64,000 bases of DNA, from positions 86,387,058 to 86,451,057 of the forward strand of contig OX638372.1 in the NCBI GenBank assembly GCA_951812925.1, read 5' to 3'. Below the pieces are notes generated by a model. That model did not search any database. It was not told the DNA's origin and worked only from the letters and a program-made list of their open reading frames with translations. A program made the translations under genes and the position numbers. The first letter of the stretch is position 1. Each line of letters opens with the position of its first letter. This document shows positions 10,116 through 21,230 of this stretch, piece after piece. This DNA is from Calliopum simillimum. Taxonomy: Eukaryota; Arthropoda; Insecta; Diptera; Lauxaniidae.

Positions 10116-12542
10116 ACTAGTTGCCCGGGAGCGACTTCGTTTCCGGTACCCTTTAAAAATTTATGTGCCTAACCTCATCTATGTCTCATAAAGTTTCTGA
10201 ATGACCTTTTTTATATCGCTGTATTGGACATTTTTCCAGCGGATGTTATTTGTCCCTGTGTCAGAATTTTTAAATATTCCGGACGATCCGAGGGTATTTC
10301 GAATTCGAGTTTGTCCTGGAATCTCACCTGATAGCATGTCTTCGAAAGCAAAAAATCATGCAAATCGGATAACTGACATGGGATTATGGGAATTTCCAAG
10401 AAGCCGGACGAAACCGATGGTATTTCGAAATAAAATGTATCTTAAAACCTTGGTATTCAAAATATCTATAAAGGAAAGAAAAAATCATGCAAATCGGACA
10501 AATGGTTCTCGAGTTATAGAGACACAGACAGATATATATACCGTTTCTTTATGTATCAAAATTTGCTAGTCTGGTTATTAAACAATTTAACTGCCAAATT
10601 GACCGTAATATTTTTAATTTACAGTACTTTTAGTATTAAAAACTTACATAATATCACACACACCTCGTTTGAACATTGTCGTCCCACTCCAGGTTCTTAT
10701 GCAAAGTTATGCATTATCTCTTGTTTTTTTTTATTTTTTATTAAACGGTATGAGGGGTGGAAAAAGTGCATCATTCTTTAATTAAAAACCACTTGTAAAT
10801 CTATGCATTTACAATAAAACAAAAAATTCGTTTGCAATGCGTAAATTCTCAGAAATCGTCATATCATCGTAACTATAAGACCCCAATTGCAATTTCTCAT
10901 CAAAGGCAAAATCATAAATTGTCATAAAAGGTAATGTATAAAACTTTTTTACCCACTGAAACTTTTATTAGAATTTGACAAAATCAAAGAAACCACATTT
11001 AAATTTCTGTAGATACCCCTGACTTAAATCAAAAAAAAAAAAAAAACGGAAATCACGTGTGAAAACAATTTTATCACAAGAGTATTGTAGCACATAATAC
11101 ATATTTTTGAGAGGTGGGCCGAAGACACCTCCTGGGGGGTGTAACTTCATAATTAATTTTTTTTTTGTTCACACATGTTGTGACTGCATTGGGTATTGCT
11201 GATTCTAAGGGAGAATTTAAAGCGGTGCTATCTGAAGGGTTTTATTATTTATAAATCGTATGCGAAAATTCATAATTACAAAATCATGAATTTCAAAAAA
11301 CAGACAAAAAGATTTTCTGAATACGTGGTGTTAGGAGTGGCACTTCAAAACAGTGTTAATACAGTGCGGTAAAGTTTGTCACTTAAGAAAAAATACAAAC
11401 GTTTTTACAACAAAATTCTGTTGGTCGCATTCGTATCAGTCACATTTTATTGTAAAGAGACCTTTATGATAATAAACGTAGTAGGTATTTATTAAGTACA
11501 GTATTGTTAGATTCAAGTCAAACATGTGCATACTTGAGAATAATTGAGCAAAAATCAGAAAAGCCTTTAAGAAAAAATTGAAGCGATGCCAGCATATCGA
11601 GCCCTTACCGCAACAATAGCGTATAAGCCAAAAAGCAAATTTTACAGGAGAGAGTTTTTTTCAAACACGCATGGTGGATTTTTTTAAAACATTAAATGAA
11701 GTCTATATTAGAACTCATATAAATAATAGACGCATTTTTAAATTGACTTCGGGCCTATTTTACTCATCTATAGCGCATCCGATATTTTCGCTATCACTCT
11801 TGGCGAAGATTGAAATTTAAATGTGGCGCATACGTTATTTGTAACAATTTGAACGGTTGAAACTGTACCAACCCCCAAAAACGGTCAGATTGACTGTAAT
11901 ATTGTTAATTTACAGTACTATTTAGTATTACAAAATATGACCCACACAACTCGTTTGAACTTGGTTTTAGTACGATGTCATCCCACTCTAGGTTTTTTTT
12001 TTTTATGCAAAGTTGTTCACAGGGTCCAAATATACAGAAAAAGCTTTTAAAAATTAGTACACGAACTAATCGATTTTCCGGGTCGAATTTCAGTTACCAA
12101 ATCGTCTCACATTGTTTCTGTACCAAACAAAAAATTTTGATTTTTTTTTTTTTTTACTTCAAAACCAAGTGTAAATAATATTGATATGTTTTTTTTCGAA
12201 TTATTCTAACCTGAAAAGGTGAAAAAAGGAAAAAAAAAACATGTTTTTTCGATATTTCAGCTTACGATATTTCGAAGATAAAAAAAGATATCGATATGAT
12301 TTAAAGTGATTTTCAAAGTAAAAGACTGGCATCAAGCTTAATTTTCAACCCTACGAGCTAACTTTTACAAAGAACCCTCTGTACAAAATTTCGTCGAATT
12401 ATCTTAGTTTCCTGTGAAAAATATTTCCACGGACACACCAACATCCATCCAGAAGGACACACGGACATGGCTATAGTACGATATCTCTTTAAATATATAT
12501 AATTCAGTTTTAATATTTGATACCTTTGTAGATGTATTATAT
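10116..12542. other. Anonymous region with an internal dispersed repeat
   Basis: No gene is recognised. About 125 bp at 10586-10710 recurs at 11884-12020; the shared landmarks are a GACYGTAATATT start, TTTACAGTACT, ACTCGTTTGAAC and CCCACTCYAGGTT. Around 10330-10540 the phrase AAAAATCATGCAAATCGGA occurs twice, at 10350 and 10480, followed by ACACAGACAGATATATATA. At 12395-12480 there is a CGGACACACCAACATCCATCC block. Such phrases are typical of decayed fly transposon tails, but I cannot name the family. The open frame at 10201-10569 has no domain I know. Confidence 0.4.
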
Positions 12543-12832
12543 CAAAGGTGTCAGTCAGCGTTTCAAAATCACGCGCAGTCTGCGCAAAATTTTCGCTCGT
12601 CTACAACAACAATCAATATAACTATTTTTTGTTGTTTTTTTGAGACTCGTTGACGACAACAATTTTTAAAATTTCTGAGGACTACAACACACACGAAAAG
12701 TTTTTGTTTTTTTTGATGAGAAACAACAATAACAATTTTTCATGAATGTTTTAATTTCGAGAAATGTTTCGGAGCTCAAAAAAAAAACAACAAAAAATAT
12801 TTTTTATGATTGTTGTAGACCCGCCAAAATTG
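12543..12832. mobile_element. Degenerate relative of the 708-984 hAT MITE
   Basis: It begins CAAAGGTGTCAGTCAGCG, a degenerate terminal repeat, and then follows the 708-984 element through the GAGGACTACAACACACACGAAAA block to the GCCAAAATTG near its right end. The right terminal repeat is lost. It is in the same orientation as 708-984. Confidence 0.7.
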
Positions 12833-12925
12833 CAAAATATTGAAATATATACATATATATAATACTGCCGCCTCCTGCAATGATAGAAGAAAGATTTCGC
12901 ATGTTTATTTTTATTTGAGGAGTGC

Positions 12926-12950
12926 GCATTTTCATTTTCATTTTCATTCC
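12926..12950. repeat. Short (CATTTT)n microsatellite
   Basis: Four consecutive CATTTT units are followed by diverged sequence. This is a simple tract with no further meaning inferred. Confidence 0.8.
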
Positions 12951-13025
12951 TAAATATGTCCGTAAATAAGACGAAAGACCATTTCGGTTCACAACATGCA
13001 AAATAACTTTCAAGCCTAGTATTTA

Positions 13026-13480
13026 TGTACATGAAGCAAAACACGCCAAGTGTACCAGGTTTAAGTTTTTTTGTCTCCGATTTTGCTTAAATTTGGCAAT
13101 ATGGTAGATCCGGTGTGCAAGAACAACAATCCGGGAGGATTTGGTCCTAGTACCATTTGTTGTTAAAATACAGGGTGTTGAAGTTGGCGTTTTTAGTCAT
13201 TTTCATGAAAAGGGTGGTTTTTCAAAAATTTTTAGCTTACACTAAAGTTTGTAAATTTATAAATCTAAGTTACAGGTCCCATTCATTTTGAAGTGTTCTT
13301 TTTATAAAAAAATATTTTTTACACTTAAAAATACTTTTGAATTTTTTTTAAAAGTACTTTAAATTAAAGCATAATTTATTAGCTTTAAAATGATGTATGA
13401 CTCAAGATGGGATTCGGACGCTACATGGGTGTTTTTGGCTTTTGAACGCCCGCTGAAGGCAAAAATCTTTTTTTACTCTA
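13026..13480 (+). repeat. Dispersed repeat copy (inverse of 20700-21225)
   Basis: It starts at AAGCAAAACACGCCAAGTG and contains GTCTCCGATTTTGC, AATCCGGGAGGATTTGG, GTGTTGAAGTTGGCG and finally GACGCTACATGGGTG and CGCCCGCTGAAGGC. The copies at 20259-21225 and 32527-33466 carry the same order on the other strand. It ends where a hAT MITE fragment begins at 13484. It is non-coding. Confidence 0.8.
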
Positions 13481-13483
13481 GAG

Positions 13484-13630
13484 CAAGGGTGTCAGCGTAG
13501 AACAAAAGTAAGCCAATCTTGGCTCGACCCAACAACATCAATATTTCTACAACAAGTACAGAAATAATTTTTGTTGTTTTTTTTTCACGCTCGACAAAAT
13601 TTCGCGTTTTTGTTGTTTTTTTTGCGTACA
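13484..13630 (-). mobile_element. Truncated hAT MITE, inverted relative of 708-984
   Basis: CAAGGGTGTCAGCGTAGAAC at 13484 is the right terminus of the 708-984 element read from the other strand, followed by its subterminal GCCAAT.TTGGCTCG. The other half is missing. The large fold-back element starts about 40 bp beyond the truncation. Confidence 0.75.
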
Positions 13631-13671
13631 CACAAAATCAAACTCAAATTTGATGCGTAGTAGTTAGTAGG

Positions 13672-16600
13672 AGATACGAATAAGGAGAGATTTTCACTCA
13701 TCTGTTTAATGGATGAAACCTATTTTTTATGAAAGTAAATACGTTTAGAAACATATTGTGAGTGGGTTGCCTAAAAAAATCCTGGCAAGGCTATGGTTCA
13801 TTCCATATTGAAAAGTGCATTTTTTTCAAAAAATCCACTCATCTGTTTAATGAAAAAATCATATACCATTCGAAAGTTTAGAGCCTCTACAATATGCAAA
13901 AGTAGGGTTGCCTACTTTTTTCCTGGCAAGGCATAGGGTTGCCAGGCTTTAAAAGGTCGGCCAAAACCACAAATTTCCACTCATCTGTTTAATGAAAAAA
14001 TTATATACCATTCGAAAGCTTAGAGCCTCTACAATATGTTAAAGTAGGGTTGCCTATTTTTTTCCTGGCAAGGCATAGGGTTGCCAGGCTTTAAAAGGTC
14101 AGTCAATACCACAAATATGCACAATGCGTTTAAAAAAAAAATGTGTTTAATGGAAAAATTATATACCAATCGAAAGTTTAAAGCCTCTACAATATGTTAA
14201 CGTAGAGTTTCCTATTTTTTCTGGCAAGGCATAGGGTTGCCAGGCTTTAAAAGGTCAGTCAATACCACAAATTTGCACTCATCTGTTTAATAAATAAATT
14301 TTGTGTTAAAATAAAGATAATTTCATTGCGAACACGGTGATACAGGGTTGCTTGTGAAAAACCTGTTTTAAGCCAGGGTTTCCGAGCTTTAAGAAATGAA
14401 ATATTGGTACAAATGAAAATGTGCGACAGAGAGATCCGAGCGAACTATTTGGTTAGGATGTATACTAGACCTATCGTTAAGATTGAAAATGAAAAAAACC
14501 TTGATCCCAGGGGCCAAAAAGTTTCCTATTGGTGTAAATATCAAGCATAAAAATGTTGGTTCCGATCGGAAAATATTTTACAGTGCCGCAAGGCCGTTGA
14601 AGGTCGGAAAAACGCTATTTATATGGAAAAATGGTGCCTTAATGGCAAGAATCAGTCCTATCTCTGAAACTATTTGAGATAAGTGAATGAAATTTAGTAT
14701 GTGTACGAACAATGCTTAAGTTATTTGCTTCCAACAAAAAAATGGACGATGCCACGCCCCCTCGATCCGAAAATCTTGTATCTCTGGAAATATTGGACTC
14801 AGGGGAATGAGACTCGATACATATGTAATTGACACTGGTAAAAAAATGGTTCGTAAAAATGGGCGGGGCCACGCCCATTCCTTCTAAAAAAATCAAAATT
14901 GTCATATCTCTGAAACTATTTGATACATATGAATAAGATTTGATTTCAGGTAATGTGAAGAGAACAGGATATGGCACTGTAAAAATGTTAAAGCAATTTA
15001 AGCTACTTAGTTGATATAGAAGCAGTAATTTGTTCTGTTCTTATTTTGGTCTCCTAAGTATAGACACCATGCAAAAAAAATTTGGTCCCAATCGGAACAA
15101 ATTTGACCGTGCCACCAGGCCGTTAAAGGTCGGAAAAACGCTATTTATATGAAAATAAGGAAACAATCAATCACATCTTTGGAACTATTTAACATAGGAG
15201 GATAAGATTTAGTATTTATATGAAGAATACTTAAGTTAATAGTATCCAATAAAAAAATGTGCAGTGCCACGCCCTCTCCAACTGAAATTAGTCGTATCTC
15301 TGAAAATATTTGGCTCAGGTAAATGAGGTTTGGTATTTTTCTAATTGGCATTGCGAAAAAAATTTAAAAAAAACGGGCGGGGCCACGCCCACTCATTGAA
15401 AAAAAGAACAAATTTGTTATATCTCATCCTCCTATGTCAAATAATTTCAAAGATAGGATTTATTGTTTCCTTATATTCATATAAATAGCGTTTTTCCGAC
15501 ATTTAACGGCCTGGTGGCACGGTCAAATATGTTCCGACCGGGACCAAATTTTTTTTGCACGGTGTCTATATTTAGGAGACCATAATAAGAACAGAAAAAA
15601 TTAGTGCTTCTATATCAACTAAGTACCTTAAATTGCTTTAACATTTTTACAGTGCCATATCCTGTTCACTTTCCATTACCTGAAATCAAATCTTATTCAT
15701 ATGTGTCAAATAGTGTCAGAGATATAACAAATTTGATTTTTCTAGAAGGAGGGGGCGTGACCCCGCCCATTTTTTACCAAACATTATTTTTCCCAGTGCC
15801 AATTACATATGTACCGAGTCTCATTCCCATGAGTCCAATATTTCCAGAGATACAAGAATTTCGGATCGAGGGGGCGTGGCATCGTCCATTTTTTTATTGG
15901 ATGCAAATGACTTAAGCATTGTTCGTACACATACTAAATTTCATTCACTTATCTCAAATAGTTTCAGAGATAGGACTGATTCTTGCCATTAAGGCACCAT
16001 TTTTCCATATAAATTGCGTTTTTCCGACCTTCAGCGGCCTTGCGGCACTGAAAAATATTTTCCGATCAGAACCAAAATTTTTATGCTTGATATTTACACC
16101 AATAGAAAACATTTTAGCCCCTGGGAGCAAGGTTTTTTTCATTTTCAATCTTAACGATAGGTCTAGTATACATCCTAACCAAATAGTTCGCTCGGATCTC
16201 TCTGTCGCACATTTTCATTTGTACCAATATTTCATTTCTTAAAGCTCGGAAACCCTGGCTTAAAACAGGTTTTTCACCAGCAACCCTGTATCACCGTGTT
16301 CGCAATGAAATTATCTTTATTTTAACACAAAATTTATTTATTAAACAGATGAGTTAAAATTTGTGGTATTGGCTGACCTTTTAAAGCCTGGCAACCCTAT
16401 GCCTTGTCAGGAAAAAAATAGGCAACTCTACGTGAACACATTGTAGAGGCTTTAAACTTTCGATTGGTATATAATTTTTTCATTAAACAAATTTTTTTTA
16501 AAAACACATAGTGCAAATTTGTTGTATTGGCCTACCTTTAAAGCCTGGCAACCCTATGCCTTGCCAGGAAAAAAATAGGCAACCCTACTTTAACATATTG

Positions 16601-16960
16601 TAGAGGCTCTAAGCTTTCGAATGGTATATAATTTTTTCATTAAACAGATGAGTGGAAATTTGTGGTTTTGGCCGACCTTTTAAAGCCAGGCAACCCTATG
16701 CCTTGCCAGGAAAAAAATAGGCAACCCTACTTTTACATATTGTAGAGGCTCTAAACTTTCGAATGGTATATGATTTTTTCATTAAACAGATGAGTGGATT
16801 TTTTGAAAAAAATGCACTTTTCAATATGGAATGAACCATAGCCTTGCCAGGATTTTTTTAGGCAACCCACTCACAATATGTTTCTAAACGTATTTACTTT
16901 CATAAAAAATAGGTTTCATCCATTAAACAGATGAGTGAAAATCTCTCCTTATTCGTATCT
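13672..16960. mobile_element. 3.3 kb fold-back element
   Basis: The arms 13672-15208 and 15420-16960 are reverse complements along their whole length (about 95% where I compared them), with a loop of about 210 bp. The outer third of each arm is a tandem array with a period near 140 bp, built on CACTCATCTGTTTAAT and GGTTGCCAGGCTTTAAAAGG; five units begin near 13695, 13836, 13978, 14143 and 14276. The inner part is a second, more degenerate repeat of about 100 bp units, each starting TATCTCTGAAA and ending in GCCACGCCC. Long inverted arms made of tandem repeats with no transposase are the architecture of fold-back (FB-like) elements. I found no convincing target duplication. Confidence 0.85.
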
Positions 16961-17097
16961 TAGACTAAGTGGATCATCAGTTGTTGTTTTATGTTGGTTG
17001 CGTAGAAAAATCGTTACACTGTAAAAACATTATTATTACCTACATATTTTGATGATCTAATTATTAGATTCTAATAAATAGACTAAATATTGTTATA

Positions 17098-17265
17098 ATG
17101 TCACAAAGAAAATTTTGTGACCAATGGGAGCATGATTTCTTTTTTGTAGAAAACAAGACATTGCATAAGCCACAATGCCTTATTTGCCATAAAACGCTGT
17201 GTGATATGAGAGTTTTTAATATTAAAAGACATTACACGCAAAAACATAAAATAAATTACAGTATA
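17098..17265 (+). pseudogene. Zinc-finger fragment (SPIN-DOC / GTF2IRD2-like)
   Basis: The frame starts at ATG and reads MSQRKFCDQWEHDFFFVEN, KPQCLICHK and NIKRHYTQKH. This C-x2-C-x(n)-H-x-x-x-x-H finger with an upstream W-x-x-D-F-F pattern is the N-terminal finger of SPIN-DOC/GTF2IRD2-type transposon proteins. The frame ends soon after and is not continued by the rest of such a protein. The sequence right after it belongs, in another frame, to the DDE-like gene 17270-19114. It may be the tail of a second element or a captured exon. Confidence 0.5.
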
Positions 17266-17269
17266 ATCA

Positions 17270-19114
17270 GTTTCGTCTTCCTGGTGGTGCAAAGTTATGT
17301 GGAGCATGCAGGAAGAAAGCGAACGAATATTTCAAAGAATCTGAGAATGATTGTGCTTATGTTTTGAATCAGGTATTTATGAAATATTTTACATTCATAA
17401 AGAAGTGATAAAAATATATAGTGTTACCGTAAAAGATTTATTCTGAGTATTACTCTTGTATATTGCAGAATCGTGACGTTGATTGTCAACCTTCACTGAA
17501 AAAAGTAAAAGATGGAATGGAAGTTTTGAACCAAATTAAAGAAAAAGAAAAGAAAAAAAATTGCTTCTGACGCTCGTGCCACAAAGTTGGGGACGAAAGA
17601 ACTTAGCACCAGAATTTGAGACTTCTCAACGTCAGGCCAGAAAAGTGATGCAATTAGTTAAGGAAAACGGAATTAAGAATTTTTAAGTGTGTTACTTAAT
17701 GGCATTTTATATATAGAAAATTGATTTTTTAATTGAATTTTAAGTTCTCCTTTGGCGAAAAAGGGTTGAGTTTTATCCGATGAAATAGTGAACTGCTACA
17801 ATGATGAACAAAATAGTAGTCAGTTATCGGGGAATAACGATTTCATATCAGTGCAAAACGAAGATGGGTCGCGTAGCACTTGCAAAAAAAAATTAATTTT
17901 ATGTAATTTGACTGAATTGTTCAGCATTCTTCAACAGAAAAATCCTAATGTGAAAATTGGTCTCACAAAATTTGCGCAGCTTAGGTCTCGTAACTGCGTG
18001 CTGGCTGGGGCGAGTGGTACCCATACCGTTTGTGTTTGTGTGCATCATGAAAATGTGAATTTAATATTTGATGCAATTGGTATCAAAAAATTGACATGCC
18101 AATCCAATTATCCAATCGTTACATACAACGAAGCTATAAAAATGATAGTTTGTGAAAAGCCAGGTGCTAAATGCTTTCTGAACAAATGTTTTTTATGCCC
18201 GGGAACAGATCTTCTGCAAAATTATTTAAGTTTTGTTCTTAAAAACAATTCAATCGAAAGAGTGGAGTATCAGGTCTAGCAACAAACAGATCGGAGTGCT
18301 TTGCATACTGAAGTTGCAAGTGCAGAAGATTTTATAGAAGAACTTTGTATTTGAATTTCCAAACTAAAAACTCATTCATTTGTTGCCAAAGAACAATCAG
18401 CTTTTTTAAAAAATTTGAAGGAGAATTTAAAACAGGGTGAATTCCTTGTTCTCTGTCATTTTGCCGAAAACTATGCCTTTGTTGCGCAGAATGCACCTCA
18501 ACCTTTTCACTGGAATAATAATCAGGCAATGATTTTCACTATAGGTATTTATTATCAAACACAACTCGATCTTCAATTCAAAAGTATGGTTATTATATCT
18601 GATTGTATGAATCATGTTACAATTGCTGTTTATGAGTTTCAAAAAATCATTATAAAATATTTTTAAAAAAATCACAAACCAAAAAAAAATCATATGTTTC
18701 ACTGATAGAGCAAAGCAGCATTTCAAAAATAAGTACAATTTAAGAAATCTCCTATGTCACGAAAAGGATTTCAAAATTCAAGCTGAATGGCATTTTCATG
18801 CGACAAAGCAGGGAAAAGGGCCATGTGATGGAATCGGTGGCAATTTAAAACGACTGGCAGCACGTCTTACGACTTACGATCTTTATCAATGGGCGAAAGC
18901 AAATTTTGACAAATCAGAAATTTGTTTCAGCCCAAAGGAAAACCATGAAAAATGTGCTATAGCGCTAAAAAAACGTTTTAGAGATGCAAAAACGATACAA
19001 GGTACTCAATCATATCATTCTTTTGTACCAACTTCTGAAATGACTTTAATTTTGCGACCATTTTCTTCGTCATTAGAAACTACTATGTTTCCAAAAAATA
19101 GTAAAAATGTATGA
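17270..19114 (+). pseudogene. Decayed DDE-like transposase of an unnamed arthropod family
   Basis: Several frames form one protein typical of a repetitive arthropod ORF family that I know only as 'uncharacterized' proteins. Segments in order: GAKLCGACRKK (N-terminal Cys motif, 17310-17345); a run ending at a possible donor near 17372; NDFISVQNEDG to LTKFAQLRSRNCVLAGASG (17830-18015); CFLNKCFLCPG; SAFLKNLKENLKQGEFLVLC; HFAENYAFVAQ then FHWNNNQA (18460-18530); MVIISDCMNH; FTDRAKQHFKNK; HATKQGKGPCDGIGG (18790-18840); KKRFRDAKTIQGTQSYHSF. D/E residues in these last blocks are probable catalytic positions (inference). At least three stops (near 18277, 18352, 18663) and frameshifts before 17788 disable it. 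A polyadenylation-like AATAAA follows at 19200. Codons after 18752 are duplicated at 32012. Confidence 0.7.
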
Positions 19115-19249
19115 AAACACGAAAAAAGAAAGATTTTATTATTTTGATAATGTTATGTTATTGCATTGTATTTGTATTACTTGAAATTGAATTGATTTGA
19201 ATAAAAATGTACATATTGATTTGTGTGAATTTTTTCAGAATTTATTTAA

Positions 19250-20258
19250 CCCTTAATATCCCAGTGGTTCCGCCAGGAACCAACCGACTAAAGTCAAAAC
19301 TTAGTTAAACGAACTTTTTTTGAACAGCATGCTTTGACTTTCAAAATATTTGTTGTTGCCTGCGCTAACGTTTCCGTTGATTTCCGTTACATGTCAAATT
19401 CATTTAAAAGCTCTAAGCTTAGTAGTGCAAGTAAACTTAAAGAAAAAACACTTTTGTGAAAAAGTGAATTTTCAAAATATAATTTTTGTGGTAAATTCGT
19501 TCAAATCGAAGCTGAAAAAAATATTTTCGCAAACGTTGCAGTATATTGAAGCTATTGTGAGTGTTTGAAATAAAAGATTATTAGATTTGAAATGAAAATT
19601 CGTCAAATGTTTGGTTGGTCCCTTGCGGAACCGCCAGGCATTGGGAGTTCGAAGTTTACCAAATGTGAAATCGTATAGAAATGTTGTTGTTATGATTTTT
19701 TTCAGAGAATTGTTTTGCAATGGCGCGAAGAATTCGTGGTTTTCAAACAGAAGAAGAGCTCGCCGAATTTGTAAATTCCGTTGCATGGTCAGAAAGCGAA
19801 GATGATGGTGATTTTTCTGCTGATAGCAGCGATTATGACCCAGATTTCGACTTTGATGATACTATGCGTGGTGAAAATTCAGGTGATGAGGAGCAAACAG
19901 ACTTAGATGTTCGAAACAATGCAGATATTGATATGGGAAATCAAAGTAATGACCCAAATACTGAAGTAAAATATCATTCCCGAAAAAATGTTCATTATTC
20001 TCTAGATTTTAATTACATTTGTTATAGGTGTTGAAGAAGAGCGAGCTATTTTTGGTGATCAATCCCAATGGCGTGAATATACGACGATGTTTGAAGGTGT
20101 ATCGATTGACAAAAATGATGATGTTTTCAAAAAACCATTGTGGAGAAGAAGAAGCCTTCAATTGCATTCAAATTGGGTAAAATTTCGAGGCAATGACGCT
20201 TTGACACCGGAAATATTGGCATTGAATTCGCCGTTACAATTTTTTTTGTTTTTTATGT
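19250..20258 (+). mobile_element. piggyBac-like element, 5' end only
   Basis: It begins CCCTTAATATCCCAGTGG directly after TTAA (19246-19249), as piggyBac elements do. Copy 2 has the undisturbed TTAA at 32506-32509. Inside the left end, GGTTCCGCCAGGAACCAACC is partly repeated inverted at 19612-19650, a subterminal inverted repeat. The right end is missing: sequence shared with copy 2 resumes near 20258 after a poly-T stretch, so the 3' half was deleted after insertion. The encoded N-terminal transposase fragment is described separately. Confidence 0.82.
19720..20245 (+). pseudogene. piggyBac-like transposase N-terminus
   Basis: The first block (19720-19965) starts MARRIRGFQTEEELAEFVNS and is followed by a strongly acidic stretch (DDGDFSADSSDYDPDFDFDD), the usual N-terminus of piggyBac transposases. 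A short AT-rich gap with GT...TTATAG borders separates it from VEEERAIFGDQSQWREY to LALNSPLQFFLFF (20030-20245). That second block matches the start of the conserved core, where family members read 'TPLQYFLLFF'. The phase of the gap is not perfect. The protein stops at the truncation, before any catalytic Asp, so it is non-functional. Confidence 0.72.
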
Positions 20259-21225
20259 TTAAAAAAAAGGACAAAAAAAATAAATTAAAACATTCCCAAA
20301 AATTCCAAAAAAATTCCCACGTATTCCTTGGACGATTGTAAGCTTTTTATGCTTAGTTCACTTTTTTTGTAAGACGCCTACCCATAGAGTAAATAAAGCG
20401 TTTTCTCTTACATGGACGTTCAACAGCCAAAAACTCTAATTTAGCGACCGAATCCGAATCTTGAGTCATATATCATTTTAAAGCTTAGAAATTGGGCTTT
20501 CATTTAAATGCTTGGAATCGTTCAAGGAATAAACGAACATGTTTTTGTAATTTTTTGAAATTTTTTTTGAAAAGTTTTTCAAAAATTATTAAAAAAAAAT
20601 TAATTTTTGTAAACTTTCCAAAAAATTTAAAAAAAAATCACACGTATTTCTTGGACGATTCCAAGCATTTTTTGCCTTGTACACTTTTTACATAAGATGC
20701 TTTCCTCTGGAGTAAAAAAAGATTTTTGCCTTCAGCGGGCGTTCAAAAGCCAAAAACACCCATGTAGCGTCCGAATCCCATCTTGAGTCATACATCATTT
20801 TAAGGCTTATAAATTATGCTTTAATTTAAAGTATTTTTAAAAAAAATCTAAGGGGGGTTTTTTTAAAAAAAATTCAAAAGTATTTTTAAGTGTAAAAAAT
20901 TTTGGTGAAAAAAAAATTTTTCACCAAGAAATATTTTTTTTATAAAAAGAACACTTTAAAGTGAATGGGTTCTGTAACTTAAGATTTATAAATTTACAAA
21001 CTTTAGTGTAAGCTAAAAATTTTTGAAAAAACACCATTTTCATGGAAATGACTAAAAACGCCAACTTCAACACCCTGTATTTTAACAACAAATGGTACTA
21101 GGACCAAATCCTCCCGGATTGTTGTTCTTGCACACCGGATCTAACATATTGCCAAATTTGAGCGAAATCGGAGACAAAAAAATTTAAACCTGGTACACTT
21201 GGCGTGTTTTGCTTCATATACATTA
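20259..21225 (-). repeat. Dispersed repeat, two-unit copy
   Basis: This non-coding repeat contains two diverged units of about 350 bp. Each has CACGTATTCCTTGGACGATT (or TTTCTTGG), AAGC.TTTTTGC, GCGTTCAAAAGCCAAAAAC and CTTGAGTCATA.ATCATTTTA. It then carries a unique end with CAACACCCTGTATTTTAACA, CAAATCCTCCCGGATTG, TCGGAGACAAAAA and GGCGTGTTTTGCTTCATATAC. Other copies: 9931-10115, 13026-13480, 23573-23860, 26643-27050, and in the duplicate 32527-33466, 34852-35140 and 38562-38960. The superfamily is unknown; the constant end CTTCATRTACAT could be a terminus. Confidence 0.8.
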
Positions 21226-21230
21226 GGACG

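Noticed and set aside
13695..14290. Regularly spaced repeats that could suggest a CRISPR array
   Set aside because: Units are about 140 bp, the 'spacers' are themselves homologous, the array is mirrored in the opposite arm and the sequence is eukaryotic. It is part of a fold-back element.
14483..16148. Matching 64-codon open frames in the two arms of the fold-back (plus at 14483-14677, minus at 15954-16148)
   Set aside because: They are the same sequence seen twice because the arms are reverse complements. There is no domain, and the neighbouring units show ordinary non-coding drift.
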